From NCBI GenBank assembly GCA_025996865.1, contig BNTV01000028.1, positions 1 through 42,822 of the forward strand: a DNA stretch of 42,822 nucleotides, in the 5' to 3' direction. Shown here in pieces: positions 1-8,214 of the stretch. Position numbers and translations under genes: made by a program. Source of the stretch: Bacteroidia bacterium (GTDB lineage: Bacteria; Bacteroidota; Bacteroidia; Bacteroidales; Azobacteroidaceae). The notes under the pieces were generated by a model. It did no database searches. It saw only the letters and a list, made by a program, of their open reading frames with translations, and was not told where the DNA came from. Every line of letters begins with the position of its first letter. Position 1 is the first letter of the stretch.

Positions 1-144
1 TCTGTTATAAGTTCAACCGCCGATATTTCGGAGAAAAACTTTTCGACCGATTAGTTACGGTAGCCGTCTGTTACCCTACGGATTTCAAATCGAAAATTTA
101 CAATAGGACGTTATGCGGATAATCATTTAAATTTTCGCTTTTTT

Positions 145-188
145 CTTTAAGGACCTTGAGGACTTTAAAGTCTTTAAAGTCCTTAAAG
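145..188. repeat. Inverted repeat built on CTTTAAGGAC / GTCCTTAAAG
   Basis: Ten-base arms at 145-154 and 179-188 are exact reverse complements. The 24-base centre holds further GGACTTTAAAG-type units, so several overlapping stems are possible. It lies downstream of the efflux operon. There is no T-run on the minus-strand side, so it is not a classic Rho-independent terminator, but it could stabilise a transcript 3' end. Confidence 0.6.
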
Positions 189-220
189 AAATTTCAACAA
201 AGATAATACTTTTTTCTATA

Positions 221-242
221 AAAACGTGTAAACCAATATGTC
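221..242. repeat. 22-bp direct repeat, copy 1
   Basis: Positions 221-242 are identical to 2914-2935. Similarity continues on the side nearer the permease gene (TCAAAGAACG here, TCTAAGAGCG there). A weaker third copy with TCAAAGAACGCTTTT lies near 5331-5345. Each copy sits between a permease or adaptor gene and its neighbour, which fits tandem duplication of permease genes with their flanks. Confidence 0.65.
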
Positions 243-260
243 AAAGAACGATTTTATCTC

Positions 261-614
261 TTATTCACTTTTCAACGCCTTTACCGGATTAGCATTAGCC
301 GCGATGCGACTTTGCCAGTAAACGGTAACAAACGAAACAAGCAGGCAAAATCCGTCGGTGGCAATGAAAATACACGGACTCAACGAAATACGGTAGGAAT
401 AGTCCTCTAACCATTTTTGCATGAAATATCCGATAATAGGAGCGGCTATGACAAAGGCTATGACAACGTATCCTAAAAATACCCATACCAGTTGGGACAA
501 TACCTTGAAATTATCGGCTCCTTTGACAACTAATTCCTGCACGGTATAAACCGCAATCAGGATAACGAACATCAGCGAAACAGCCAAGCCGAATATGTCG
601 ATAGCCGTTCTCAA
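261..614 (-). pseudogene. C-terminal remnant of an FtsX/MacB-type ABC permease
   Basis: The 117 residues match only the last part of a two-domain FtsX permease. An FGL segment, a KGADNFKVLSQL stretch aligned with the KVHGSSVKEIL region of the neighbouring permease, two final membrane helices, and the tail NPVKALKSE are present (compare NPIKALNSE in the 778-residue permease). Family members here are about 500-800 residues, so the N-terminal helix, periplasmic domains and first FtsX domain are missing. The only early start is a TTG four bases after the ATPase stop, with AGGGAG directly against it, which is too close for a normal ribosome site. It is last in the efflux operon. A decayed duplicate is most likely; a real short membrane protein cannot be excluded. 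Confidence 0.6.
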
Positions 615-618
615 CTCC

Positions 619-1299
619 CTACATCTTGCTCTGCACTTCCGTCACAATCTCCCCGTCAAACAGATTGATTGTTTTGTGAGCGAATGACGAGTCATGCAAC
701 GAGTGTGTAACCATCACTATCGTTGTCCCTTCTTTGTTCAGTTCGGAAAGCAAAGTCATTACTTCGTTTCCGTTCTTGGAATCGAGGTTACCGGTAGGTT
801 CATCGGCGAGAATCAGTTTGGGATTGGCGACTACGGCGCGGGCAATGGCAACCCGTTGCTGTTGACCTCCGGACAACTGATTCGGGAAATGTTGCGCGCG
901 GTGGCTGATGTTCATCCGGCGCAGAGCGGCTTCCACACGCTGCTTGCGTTCGGCTTTCGGGATTTTCATGTAAACCAACGGAAGTTCCACGTTTTCAAAG
1001 ACATTCATTTCTTCAATCAGATTGAAGCTCTGGAAAACAAAACCGATTTTCCCTTTGCGTTCTTGGGTACGGTTTTTTTCTTTCAGGCTGCCCACTTCTT
1101 TTCCGTCGAGGAAATATTTTCCCTGAGTCGGGTTGTCTAATAAGCCAAGAATGTTCAGCAAGGTGGACTTACCACAACCCGAAGGTCCCATGATAGCGAC
1201 AAATTCGCCTTTTTCCACTTGTAAAGATACGTTGTTTAACGCTGTTGTTTCCACTTCTTCCGTGCGGAAAACTTTTGTAAGATTTTCAATTTTTAACAT
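619..1299 (-). CDS. ABC transporter ATP-binding protein, LolD/MacB type
   Basis: This 226-residue protein is the cytoplasmic ATPase that powers the adjacent FtsX-type permeases. Walker [10 protein letters not shown] is at about 38-46, the Q-loop glutamine is in GFVFQ near 90, the signature LSGGQ is at 142-146, Walker B LILADEP starts at 162, and the switch histidine is in VTHS at 199. The extended loop before the signature and the short length are typical of MacB and LolD ATPases. The ATG start at 1299 follows the upstream permease stop by about 37 bases. It belongs to an efflux operon with TolC and HlyD-type genes. The substrate cannot be read from sequence. Confidence 0.93.
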   Translation of the reverse strand: MLKIENLTKVFRTEEVETTALNNVSLQVEKGEFVAIMGPSGCGKSTLLNILGLLDNPTQGKYFLDGKEVGSLKEKNRTQERKGKIGFVFQSFNLIEEMNVFENVELPLVYMKIPKAERKQRVEAALRRMNISHRAQHFPNQLSGGQQQRVAIARAVVANPKLILADEPTGNLDSKNGNEVMTLLSELNKEGTTIVMVTHSLHDSSFAHKTINLFDGEIVTEVQSKM

Positions 1300-1336
1300 G
1301 ATTGTAAATTATTATTTATTAGTTCTTAACTCTTTC

Positions 1337-2833
1337 TTATTCGCTGCTCACTGTTTTTGACGGATTCTCATTCGCTATCCGCCAGGATTTAATCACAGCC
1401 GTTGCCGCAATGACCAATAATACCGCGAGGCTTCCACCAATAAAAACCGGCGCATTGAGAACTGCTTTTACCGTAAACATCCGCAACACTAACTCGCCGA
1501 CAATATAGGCGCCTGTTGCAGCCAGCAGAATTGCCGGTAAAGCAATAAACGACAAACTGCCTGTAATCAGACGAAAGATATTGCCGACAGTTGCACCGTT
1601 GATTTTACGGATAGCGATTTCTTTCCGCCGCCGCTGGATTTCGTCGCCCACATAACCGATAAGTCCCATCAAAGTTATAATGCCACCCGTCAGGAATAAA
1701 AACAACACCACCAAGCCCGAAACCCATAAATTGGATAGCGAAAATATTTCTGCGAGTGGAACATCCATCAAGGTTTCAATCTGCATCCGGAAGACAAAAA
1801 GCGACCCTGCGACCAACAGCAGAGATATTAAAACCAAAATAGCCGTTTCGTACAAAAACATACCGAATATACTGCCGGAAGAAGCGCCGCTGCATTTGTG
1901 AATCCCCACGCCTTTGGCGCGTTTGACTAAGGAAGAAATCGAAATCAGCACATAATTCAGCGTAGCGACAAGTAAAATAATCAGTGCAAGCGACGACATA
2001 ATAATAGCCGTACTGTTCACGCCCGAATCTTCCGAATGTAACGTTTTGAAAGGCGACAGGTAGGATGTAAACTCAAAACCCGCTTCAGCCAGACGGTCAA
2101 AATCGAAATGCTTGCGCCAGACATCAGGGATTTTCTGATTGATAGTTGAAGGATTTGCACCCGCAACCAAACGGACTACGCCCCAAAAACTATCGCCGCC
2201 ATCCCAGGAAGTACCCAACCCCCATTGTTTTTTAACGTTGGCAAAAGAAACGACTACATCGCCGCGCAGGGAATTGTTGTTGGGAATAGTTGAAAAAACG
2301 CCCTGTATGGTATAAGGATAATTGTGCATATACATCAGCGTTTTACCGATGGGATTTTCGTTTCCGAATATTAATTTCGCTGCTTTGTCGGAAATAAACA
2401 GATTGTCCGCAACGCTCAACAGCCGGTCGTCCCCGCCCAACACATTCACTCCGACGGTTTTAAAGAAAAGCGAATCGGCAAACAAGGGTTTCAAGTCGAA
2501 TTTTCTTTCTTCATAAAAGAACGGTTCTTCCTCTTTATTGGCATAAACACTTGTTGCACAGGCGACTTCCGGAAACTCATCATTGATTGCAGGAGCCATC
2601 GGCGCCATCACAATATGCGACGAACCTTTATCTTCTCCGCCGATGATATACTTGTTTTTGACCAAGTACAAATTATCGACGTCTTTGTAAAAATTATCAA
2701 AGTTGGCTTCGTAAGCCACACGAGAAAAAAGCAGGAGACCAATGAGCAAGCCCAATGAAAGGGATACAATTTTAATCAGATTGTTTCCTCCCGAATTTTT
2801 AATTGCTAAAAAAGCGTAATACAACTGTTGCAT
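1337..2833 (-). CDS. FtsX/MacB-type ABC permease, shortened (one periplasmic domain)
   Basis: An inner-membrane permease of 498 residues. It has one N-terminal membrane helix (about 19-38), one MacB-type periplasmic core domain (about 40-270), then helices near 278-300 and 330-352. A helix beginning LWVSGLVVLFLFL runs straight into the motif RRRKEIAIRKINGA, which in the 778-residue neighbour belongs to the second FtsX domain. Two more helices and the tail NPSKTVSSE follow. Compared with the neighbour, the end of FtsX domain 1 is joined to FtsX domain 2 and the second periplasmic domain is absent. The reading frame is intact throughout, so it is probably expressed. It may pair with the full-length permease as a heterodimer; that is inference. 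Confidence 0.85.
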   Translation of the reverse strand: MQQLYYAFLAIKNSGGNNLIKIVSLSLGLLIGLLLFSRVAYEANFDNFYKDVDNLYLVKNKYIIGGEDKGSSHIVMAPMAPAINDEFPEVACATSVYANKEEEPFFYEERKFDLKPLFADSLFFKTVGVNVLGGDDRLLSVADNLFISDKAAKLIFGNENPIGKTLMYMHNYPYTIQGVFSTIPNNNSLRGDVVVSFANVKKQWGLGTSWDGGDSFWGVVRLVAGANPSTINQKIPDVWRKHFDFDRLAEAGFEFTSYLSPFKTLHSEDSGVNSTAIIMSSLALIILLVATLNYVLISISSLVKRAKGVGIHKCSGASSGSIFGMFLYETAILVLISLLLVAGSLFVFRMQIETLMDVPLAEIFSLSNLWVSGLVVLFLFLTGGIITLMGLIGYVGDEIQRRRKEIAIRKINGATVGNIFRLITGSLSFIALPAILLAATGAYIVGELVLRMFTVKAVLNAPVFIGGSLAVLLVIAATAVIKSWRIANENPSKTVSSE

Positions 2834-2913
2834 AATTGTGTGATTTAATGTTTTATTCCTTTACGTCCTTAATCATATATTTGTTATTTAAATTTGTTTC
2901 TTTTTTTAGCTAA

Positions 2914-2935
2914 AAAACGTGTAAACCAATATGTC
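2914..2935. repeat. 22-bp direct repeat, copy 2
   Basis: Exact copy of 221-242, in the 126-base gap between the two permease genes and just beyond the stop of the full-length permease. The gap also contains TTTGTTATTTAAA-type sequence that recurs at 5302-5315, upstream of the same gene. Confidence 0.65.
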
Positions 2936-2959
2936 TAAGAGCGCTTCTTAAATTATGAA

Positions 2960-5296
2960 TTATTCGCTGTTCAGCGCCTTAATAGGATTTCTCCGCGCCG
3001 CCTTGTAACTTTGCGTGCTCACCGTAATCAAAGTGATTACCAGCACGATGATTCCGCCAAGCAAAAATACCCACCAATACATCGACGTTTTGTACGCAAA
3101 ATTTTCAAACCATTTGCCGATAACCAAATACGTAACCGGACAGGCAATCAGAAAACAGATTCCCAGCAGAATCAGATAAATCCGGTTGAACAGGGATAAT
3201 ATTTCCTTGACAGATGAACCGTGTACTTTCCGGATGCTGATTTCTTTCCGGCGGTAAGCCGTTTCAAAAACAATCAACCCGAAAACGCCGATAATGGAAA
3301 TCAGGATGGCAATGGCGCTGAACAGTGTAATCAGAAACGTGAGTCGCTGTTCCTTTTGATGGACGCCCTTTAGTATAGCATCGTCGAAAGTGCCTACATT
3401 GAACGCCCAATCCGGGTCGAGTTTCGACAGCGTATTTTGGATGTGTTGTATCGCTTCCCGCATGCCGCTTCCGGCACTTACCTTAATATAGGCAATATTC
3501 ATCCGGGTATTAGTCCAGCTTGCCACATAAAAAGCCATCGGCGAAGGGGTTGTACGAAAAGTCGTGAATTGAATATCAGGAATAAAACCGATGATTTCGC
3601 CCTCGTCCATATACGTGTTCAATTGCATATCGTATTCTTTACGCGCTTTCTCGTTGAAGATATACTTTTCGTGCTGTCCATCGTCTTCCCGGAAATCACG
3701 CCCTTCGGTTACCGGTATTCCCATGACTTTGAGAAACGACGGGTCAACGGGCATACAATAGAATTGAATCTCTTTGTCCTGATACAACCTTCCCCAGTGC
3801 ATGTATTGGTCTGAACTGGCTAACAGGAATTCTCCATAAGTTACATCCACAATTCCGGCAAAGGATTTCAATTCGTTTTCGAATACCTTTTGATTATTTT
3901 TGACCGTAGCGCTCAGATTGGTAACTGTTACAATCCGTTCCCTGTCAAATCCCAACGACATGTTTTTCATAAAATCATTCTGAAGATACATGAAAATGGC
4001 GGATATAATTAAAATCATCGATGCCGTGAACTGAATCCCCATCAACACATTCCGCATTTTCCGCCCTTGGAGCGACAGTCCGAACGAGCCTTTGAGCGCC
4101 AGGGCGGGTTGAAACGATGTAATGTAAAAAGCAGGATACAGTCCCGACACAATTCCGGTTACTATTGCCAAAAACGCCGTTATTCCAGACAATCCGGGAT
4201 GAGCAGACAGTTGAATACTACAGTCAAGCAATCCGGCAACCGGCGTTTTGGAAACTGCATAAACTAAGAACAAGCTGATAAAGTAAGCCGTGAGGCTGAT
4301 TAAAACCGCTTCGGCAGCCAATACCGTGCGCAACCGTGCGACGGACGCGCCCAATATTTTTTGCGTATTAATGCTTCGGATGCGCCGTGGAGCCAATGCC
4401 ATGCTGAAATTGGTAAAATTGATGCCGGCAATCAGCACGATGGCAATCGCAATGGAAATAAGGACAAAAACCGTTTGCCGGCTCGACTTGGGAGTAGCAT
4501 CGAATTTAACGTCTGTGGTAAAGTGCAGGTCGGGTAAATTGGTAAATTGAATTACTTCCCCTTCCAATGTATTTCCCCATGCCTTTTCTATCAAATCCCG
4601 CGCAATCTGAGACATGTTTTCGATGAGGCCGGCTGTTGCCTCAGGGGAATCCAAACGGACATAAACATAGTAGCTCCAATTGCCGAAATAGTTCATATTC
4701 TCGTCTTTATCCATCGGAATATAGACGCAATTTTTCAGCAATGAATTGGCGGGAAAATCTTTATAAACGCCTTTTACGGTAAATTGTCTTTCGTTTATGC
4801 TTAACGGCTTTCCTATAGCCGACTCTTCGCCGAATAATTTTTTTGCCAGACTTTGAGGAATTAAAATCTCGTCGGGATTGTCTAATCCGGTTATCGTTCC
4901 TTCTGTCATATCAAATGGAAACACTTTAGTATAATCGGGAGAAACCTTCAATGTATTCTCGACAGACGAAAATTTGGAGCCGTTTTTTTCAATGCTGATC
5001 AAATCTTTCCCTGAAACATTAAAATTTGTTATCGTTCCGGCAACGATGTGCGGAGAAGATTGAAACCATGCTTCCGCCAATGGACGAGGTATAACCGCCT
5101 GTTTGCTTCCGTCACCCAATATGAAATCCACGCGGAAAATCCGGTTATTATCCGGATGGAATTTGTCGAATGTGTAATCGTAATGCACCTGCATCATAAT
5201 AACGATAAACACGGCAAAAGCAACCGACAGTCCCAAAATATTCAGGATGCTCGATGTTTTGAAACGGTTCAAAACGAATAAGAAATTTTTAATCAT
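2960..5296 (-). CDS. FtsX/MacB-type ABC permease, full length
   Basis: A 778-residue inner-membrane permease with the two-domain layout common in Bacteroidetes. Helix 1 is at about 15-37, followed by a MacB-type periplasmic core domain to about 270. Three helices form the first FtsX domain (about 277-395), a fifth helix is near 420-440, a second periplasmic domain runs to about 640, and three C-terminal helices form the second FtsX domain. That domain contains YRRKEISIRKVHGSS, the usual cytoplasmic coupling loop. The family moves substrates from the inner membrane or periplasm out through a TolC channel, driven by the adjacent LolD-type ATPase. It ends NPIKALNSE, like the neighbouring remnant, which indicates common descent. 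Confidence 0.92.
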   Translation of the reverse strand: MIKNFLFVLNRFKTSSILNILGLSVAFAVFIVIMMQVHYDYTFDKFHPDNNRIFRVDFILGDGSKQAVIPRPLAEAWFQSSPHIVAGTITNFNVSGKDLISIEKNGSKFSSVENTLKVSPDYTKVFPFDMTEGTITGLDNPDEILIPQSLAKKLFGEESAIGKPLSINERQFTVKGVYKDFPANSLLKNCVYIPMDKDENMNYFGNWSYYVYVRLDSPEATAGLIENMSQIARDLIEKAWGNTLEGEVIQFTNLPDLHFTTDVKFDATPKSSRQTVFVLISIAIAIVLIAGINFTNFSMALAPRRIRSINTQKILGASVARLRTVLAAEAVLISLTAYFISLFLVYAVSKTPVAGLLDCSIQLSAHPGLSGITAFLAIVTGIVSGLYPAFYITSFQPALALKGSFGLSLQGRKMRNVLMGIQFTASMILIISAIFMYLQNDFMKNMSLGFDRERIVTVTNLSATVKNNQKVFENELKSFAGIVDVTYGEFLLASSDQYMHWGRLYQDKEIQFYCMPVDPSFLKVMGIPVTEGRDFREDDGQHEKYIFNEKARKEYDMQLNTYMDEGEIIGFIPDIQFTTFRTTPSPMAFYVASWTNTRMNIAYIKVSAGSGMREAIQHIQNTLSKLDPDWAFNVGTFDDAILKGVHQKEQRLTFLITLFSAIAILISIIGVFGLIVFETAYRRKEISIRKVHGSSVKEILSLFNRIYLILLGICFLIACPVTYLVIGKWFENFAYKTSMYWWVFLLGGIIVLVITLITVSTQSYKAARRNPIKALNSE

Positions 5297-5351
5297 ACTA
5301 TTTTGTTATTTAAAATTGTTTTTTGCTATCTCAAAGAACGCTTTTTTATAT

Positions 5352-6602
5352 TTACTTTAATATCAACTCCTCAGCTTCCCCAAAATTCTCATATCCCGAA
5401 ACGATAACTTGTTCCCCGACATTCAAACCATCCATAACTTCGTAATAGAGCGGATTTTGCCGGTTGATGCGGATGGATCGGCGGGTGGCTTTTTTCCCGT
5501 CGGGTGAAACTACGAAAATCCATTGTCCGCCGGTGTTCTGGTAGAATGCGCCGCGGGGAATCAACACAGCCTCTACCGGCTGACCCAATTGCAGATTAAT
5601 GTAATAAGTCTGTCCGGACCGGATGTTATCAGGACGTTCCCCTTCAAATATAAAATCCGTCTTAAATTGCTTGTCGCGCACTTCGGGATATACCTTGCGG
5701 ACAATCAGGTTGTAAGTCTTGTCTTGCCGTTCAAAGGTCGCCGCCAAACCGTTTTTCACGCGGTCGATGTAATGCTCGTCAATCAGGGCTTCAATCTTGT
5801 AGTCGGATAACACGCTGATTTGACCAATGCGGCTTCCACTCGCTACCGACTGACCGATTTCAACATCCAGCAATCCCAATTGTCCATCCACCGGTGATTT
5901 TACTTCGAGATTATCAATTCGTTGGCGGACTAAAACCAAGTTTTTGCGGATATTATTCAAACTTTCTTCCATTTGCTCCACCTGAATTCCGCGGAAAATA
6001 GAATCTTGCCTTTGGCGTTCTATTACCAATTCCGTGCCTCTCACGGCAAATTCGTAATCCTCTTTCGCTTGCAGATATTCCTCTTTGGACGTCAATTTCT
6101 CGTTGTATAAATTCTTGTATTGCTCATATTTCCGTTTTTTGCGTTCGATATCCAAATCCAATTGCAACTTTTCTTTGCGAAGACTCAGACGTTCCTGCTC
6201 CATTGTTACCTGGGTATTACGCAAAAAATTCTGCTTTTCGGCCAATTGGGCTTCACTGTCAAGGATATTCAGGCTCAACATCGGATTGGTCAGGCGGATA
6301 ATTACCTCGCCCTTACTGACCATCGAACCCTCTTCCACCACTTTTTCGGCCACCATTCCGCCCTCAATCGCGCTCAGTTGAATGGTATTAATCGGTTGCA
6401 CCTGCCCGTTGATACGGATATAATCGTTAAATTCTCCCTGCACAACATTTTGTATTGTCAGTTTTTCCTTGTCGGCATTGAATTTTGAGCGGTGGTCGCC
6501 GAAAATCATCCAGGCAAGTGCGGCAAGCAGAATCGCTCCTCCGATGAGGTAAGGAAGATGTTTTTTCTGTATTCCTTTTTTCTTTTCTAAAATTCTATCC
6601 AT
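5352..6602 (-). CDS. HlyD-family periplasmic adaptor (membrane fusion protein)
   Basis: A 416-residue adaptor that links inner-membrane permeases to the TolC-type channel. It has a single N-terminal membrane helix (about 20-38). A first half-lipoyl segment near 80-110 includes EGSMVSKGEVIIRL. A long coiled-coil hairpin rich in Glu, Lys, Gln and Arg covers about 115-230, and the second lipoyl half follows with KSPVDGQLGLLDVEIGQSV. A beta-barrel domain and a C-terminal membrane-proximal domain ending ILK complete it. This order is standard for HlyD/MacA-type adaptors. It sits between the TolC gene and the full-length permease, all in one direction, which fixes its role in a tripartite export pump. 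Confidence 0.92.
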   Translation of the reverse strand: MDRILEKKKGIQKKHLPYLIGGAILLAALAWMIFGDHRSKFNADKEKLTIQNVVQGEFNDYIRINGQVQPINTIQLSAIEGGMVAEKVVEEGSMVSKGEVIIRLTNPMLSLNILDSEAQLAEKQNFLRNTQVTMEQERLSLRKEKLQLDLDIERKKRKYEQYKNLYNEKLTSKEEYLQAKEDYEFAVRGTELVIERQRQDSIFRGIQVEQMEESLNNIRKNLVLVRQRIDNLEVKSPVDGQLGLLDVEIGQSVASGSRIGQISVLSDYKIEALIDEHYIDRVKNGLAATFERQDKTYNLIVRKVYPEVRDKQFKTDFIFEGERPDNIRSGQTYYINLQLGQPVEAVLIPRGAFYQNTGGQWIFVVSPDGKKATRRSIRINRQNPLYYEVMDGLNVGEQVIVSGYENFGEAEELILK

Positions 6603-6615
6603 GATGTTTTTATTT

Positions 6616-6730
6616 TACCCCCAACCCCCTAAAGAGGGCTTTAGTGAGTGGGAATTATTATTATTTGTTATTATTCTTCATTTGAAAATATCACTTTCCT
6701 CAAAGTCCCCTTTAGAGGATTCAGGGGTTA
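6616..6730. repeat. Paired inverted REP-like element, locus 1
   Basis: Arm A (about 6616-6644) reads TACCCCCAACCCCCTAAAG and continues GAGGGCTTT. Arm B (6701-6730), read on the minus strand, is TTAACCCCTGAATCCTCTAA and continues AGGGGACTTTG. The arms are imperfect inverted copies separated by about 56 AT-rich bases. Arm B contains the TolC stop codon (6721-6723) and its last codons. A second pair of the same design lies at 20271-20375. No transposase is nearby. Confidence 0.7.
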
Positions 6731-8040
6731 AATTCTCCTTTATAATACTGTAATAATTTGTATTTTAATTGATATTTCAGATTCGTGTACAGTTCTTCCA
6801 CGCGGGCGTTGAGTAAACGGTTCGTGCTTGTAGCCAGTTCGAGGGCATTGATTAGTCCTTCATCATATTTTCGGACATTCACCTTGTGGGCGGCTTCCAT
6901 TGCTTCTGTCTTTCGCTTTGCGGAGTTATATTCGTCATACAGACCTTTGACGTCGGCAAGTGTTTGCTCAATTTCACCATATACCTGTCTTCTGATTTCT
7001 TCGTTTTCATTTCCGGCAATAATCAGGCGTTGTTTACTCCTTCTTGTTTCCGAAGCCCTCGAAAGCCGGTCGAAAAGAGGAATTGACAAGGATAATCCGA
7101 TGTATGAGCCTTCTCTGTTTTTTAATTGTTCCTTAAAAGACATGTAGGGGGAAGCGTCCATCAATCGCGAAAAACCGGTTGAAAATCCTGCATTTGCCGA
7201 AATCGTTGGGAACATCCTGCTTCTTGTCGCTTTATATTCAGCGTCTTTTGATTTCAAAGATTGTTCCGACGAAAGGAGTTTCGGCAATGTTTGCAAAGCC
7301 TGTCCGAAAATTTCTGTGGAATTTTCATTTGAAAGCAGGGCTAAGTCGGAATTTCCGGCTTCTGCAATTAGTAAGTCTTCTTCAGCGGGAAGATTCATTT
7401 TCTCTTTCAATTTGATGATTTCGAGATTCAAAAGATTTTTTTGTTTGGTCAGCATAAATCGATCTTCCGCTTCCTTCGCTTCAATTTCGGCAACATCGGG
7501 AGACGACTTCATTCCCAATTCTTCCATGCGTTTGATTCGTTTCAGGTTGTCGAGGCTTTCTTGCAGTTGTTTTTCAGCCAGGTTTACGGTTCCCTTATAA
7601 TACGAAGCGTTAAAAAATATTTCCATCACATCGAGCGCTATGCGGTCTTTTGTATCCTGCAATTGTGCTTTACCCGCCAACCGGTTGTTTTTAGCCAGTT
7701 TAACCTTGTAAATTTGCGAAAACCCGTCGAATAGTACTACGGAAGCGTAAATTTCGTAGGAGTTACTGAAAGTGTTTGTTGATATGTAGGTATTGGTTTC
7801 AGGGTCAACCCCGCGTCCGAAATTAAAGGAAGCGCCTGTCCCTGCGCTCAACGAGGGAAGAAATCCGGTAATGGCTTCTCGTTGGTCGATTTTGTAAATT
7901 GTGTTTTGGGCTTCCTGTTTCGCCCGTTGCGGATTGTGTTCAACGGCATAACGGATGCAATCGTCCATTGTCCGGATTTTTTCCCGGGCAAAGGCAATCT
8001 GTACAAACAATAAGAGACCTGTAAAAAAAATATGTTTCAT
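6721..8040 (-). CDS. TolC-family outer-membrane efflux protein
   Basis: A 439-residue outer-membrane channel of the OEP family. A signal peptide of about 18 residues ends IAFA. The mature part has the internal duplication of the family: long helical stretches alternate with beta segments such as GASFNFGRGVDPETNTYIST and GLSLSIPLFDRL. The length matches typical TolC homologues. It is the first gene of the efflux operon, followed by the adaptor, permeases and ATPase, so its partner pump is clear. Its last residues (Asn-Pro-stop) are encoded by a REP-like arm, so the C-terminus may have been remodelled when that element appeared. Confidence 0.92.
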   Translation of the reverse strand: MKHIFFTGLLLFVQIAFAREKIRTMDDCIRYAVEHNPQRAKQEAQNTIYKIDQREAITGFLPSLSAGTGASFNFGRGVDPETNTYISTNTFSNSYEIYASVVLFDGFSQIYKVKLAKNNRLAGKAQLQDTKDRIALDVMEIFFNASYYKGTVNLAEKQLQESLDNLKRIKRMEELGMKSSPDVAEIEAKEAEDRFMLTKQKNLLNLEIIKLKEKMNLPAEEDLLIAEAGNSDLALLSNENSTEIFGQALQTLPKLLSSEQSLKSKDAEYKATRSRMFPTISANAGFSTGFSRLMDASPYMSFKEQLKNREGSYIGLSLSIPLFDRLSRASETRRSKQRLIIAGNENEEIRRQVYGEIEQTLADVKGLYDEYNSAKRKTEAMEAAHKVNVRKYDEGLINALELATSTNRLLNARVEELYTNLKYQLKYKLLQYYKGEFNP

Positions 8041-8214
8041 TGTATTTTAATTTTGATGAATTAAACTCAATGAAACATATACTATTTTTATGCCAAATCA
8101 GTATCTTGCTTATATTCAATACATAGTAGATTTGGCCGAAAGCATAAAGTGTAAAGAAATTATACACTCTGTGATAAAAAATTTTACAACTCAGGCGTGC
8201 AAAATACCTTTTCG
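8041..8214. other. Gap upstream of the efflux operon, with a small palindrome
   Basis: This 174-base stretch lies between the last pilus gene and tolC and should hold the efflux promoter. I found no clean TAnnTTTG. It does hold an inverted repeat AGTGTA-N9-TACACT (8148-8168), which could be an operator for a local repressor or a weak hairpin at the pilus operon end. A 100-codon frame across it is only a shadow. Confidence 0.4.

Larger units (their letters stand above)
1..260. other. Left-edge non-coding stretch
   Basis: No gene can be supported here. A plus-strand frame is open for the first 17 codons and stops at 52-54, so the tail of a gene cut by the window edge is possible but unsupported. 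The stretch holds an inverted repeat (145-188) and one copy of a 22-bp direct repeat (221-242) that is also found at 2914-2935 behind the full-length permease gene. Confidence 0.5.
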
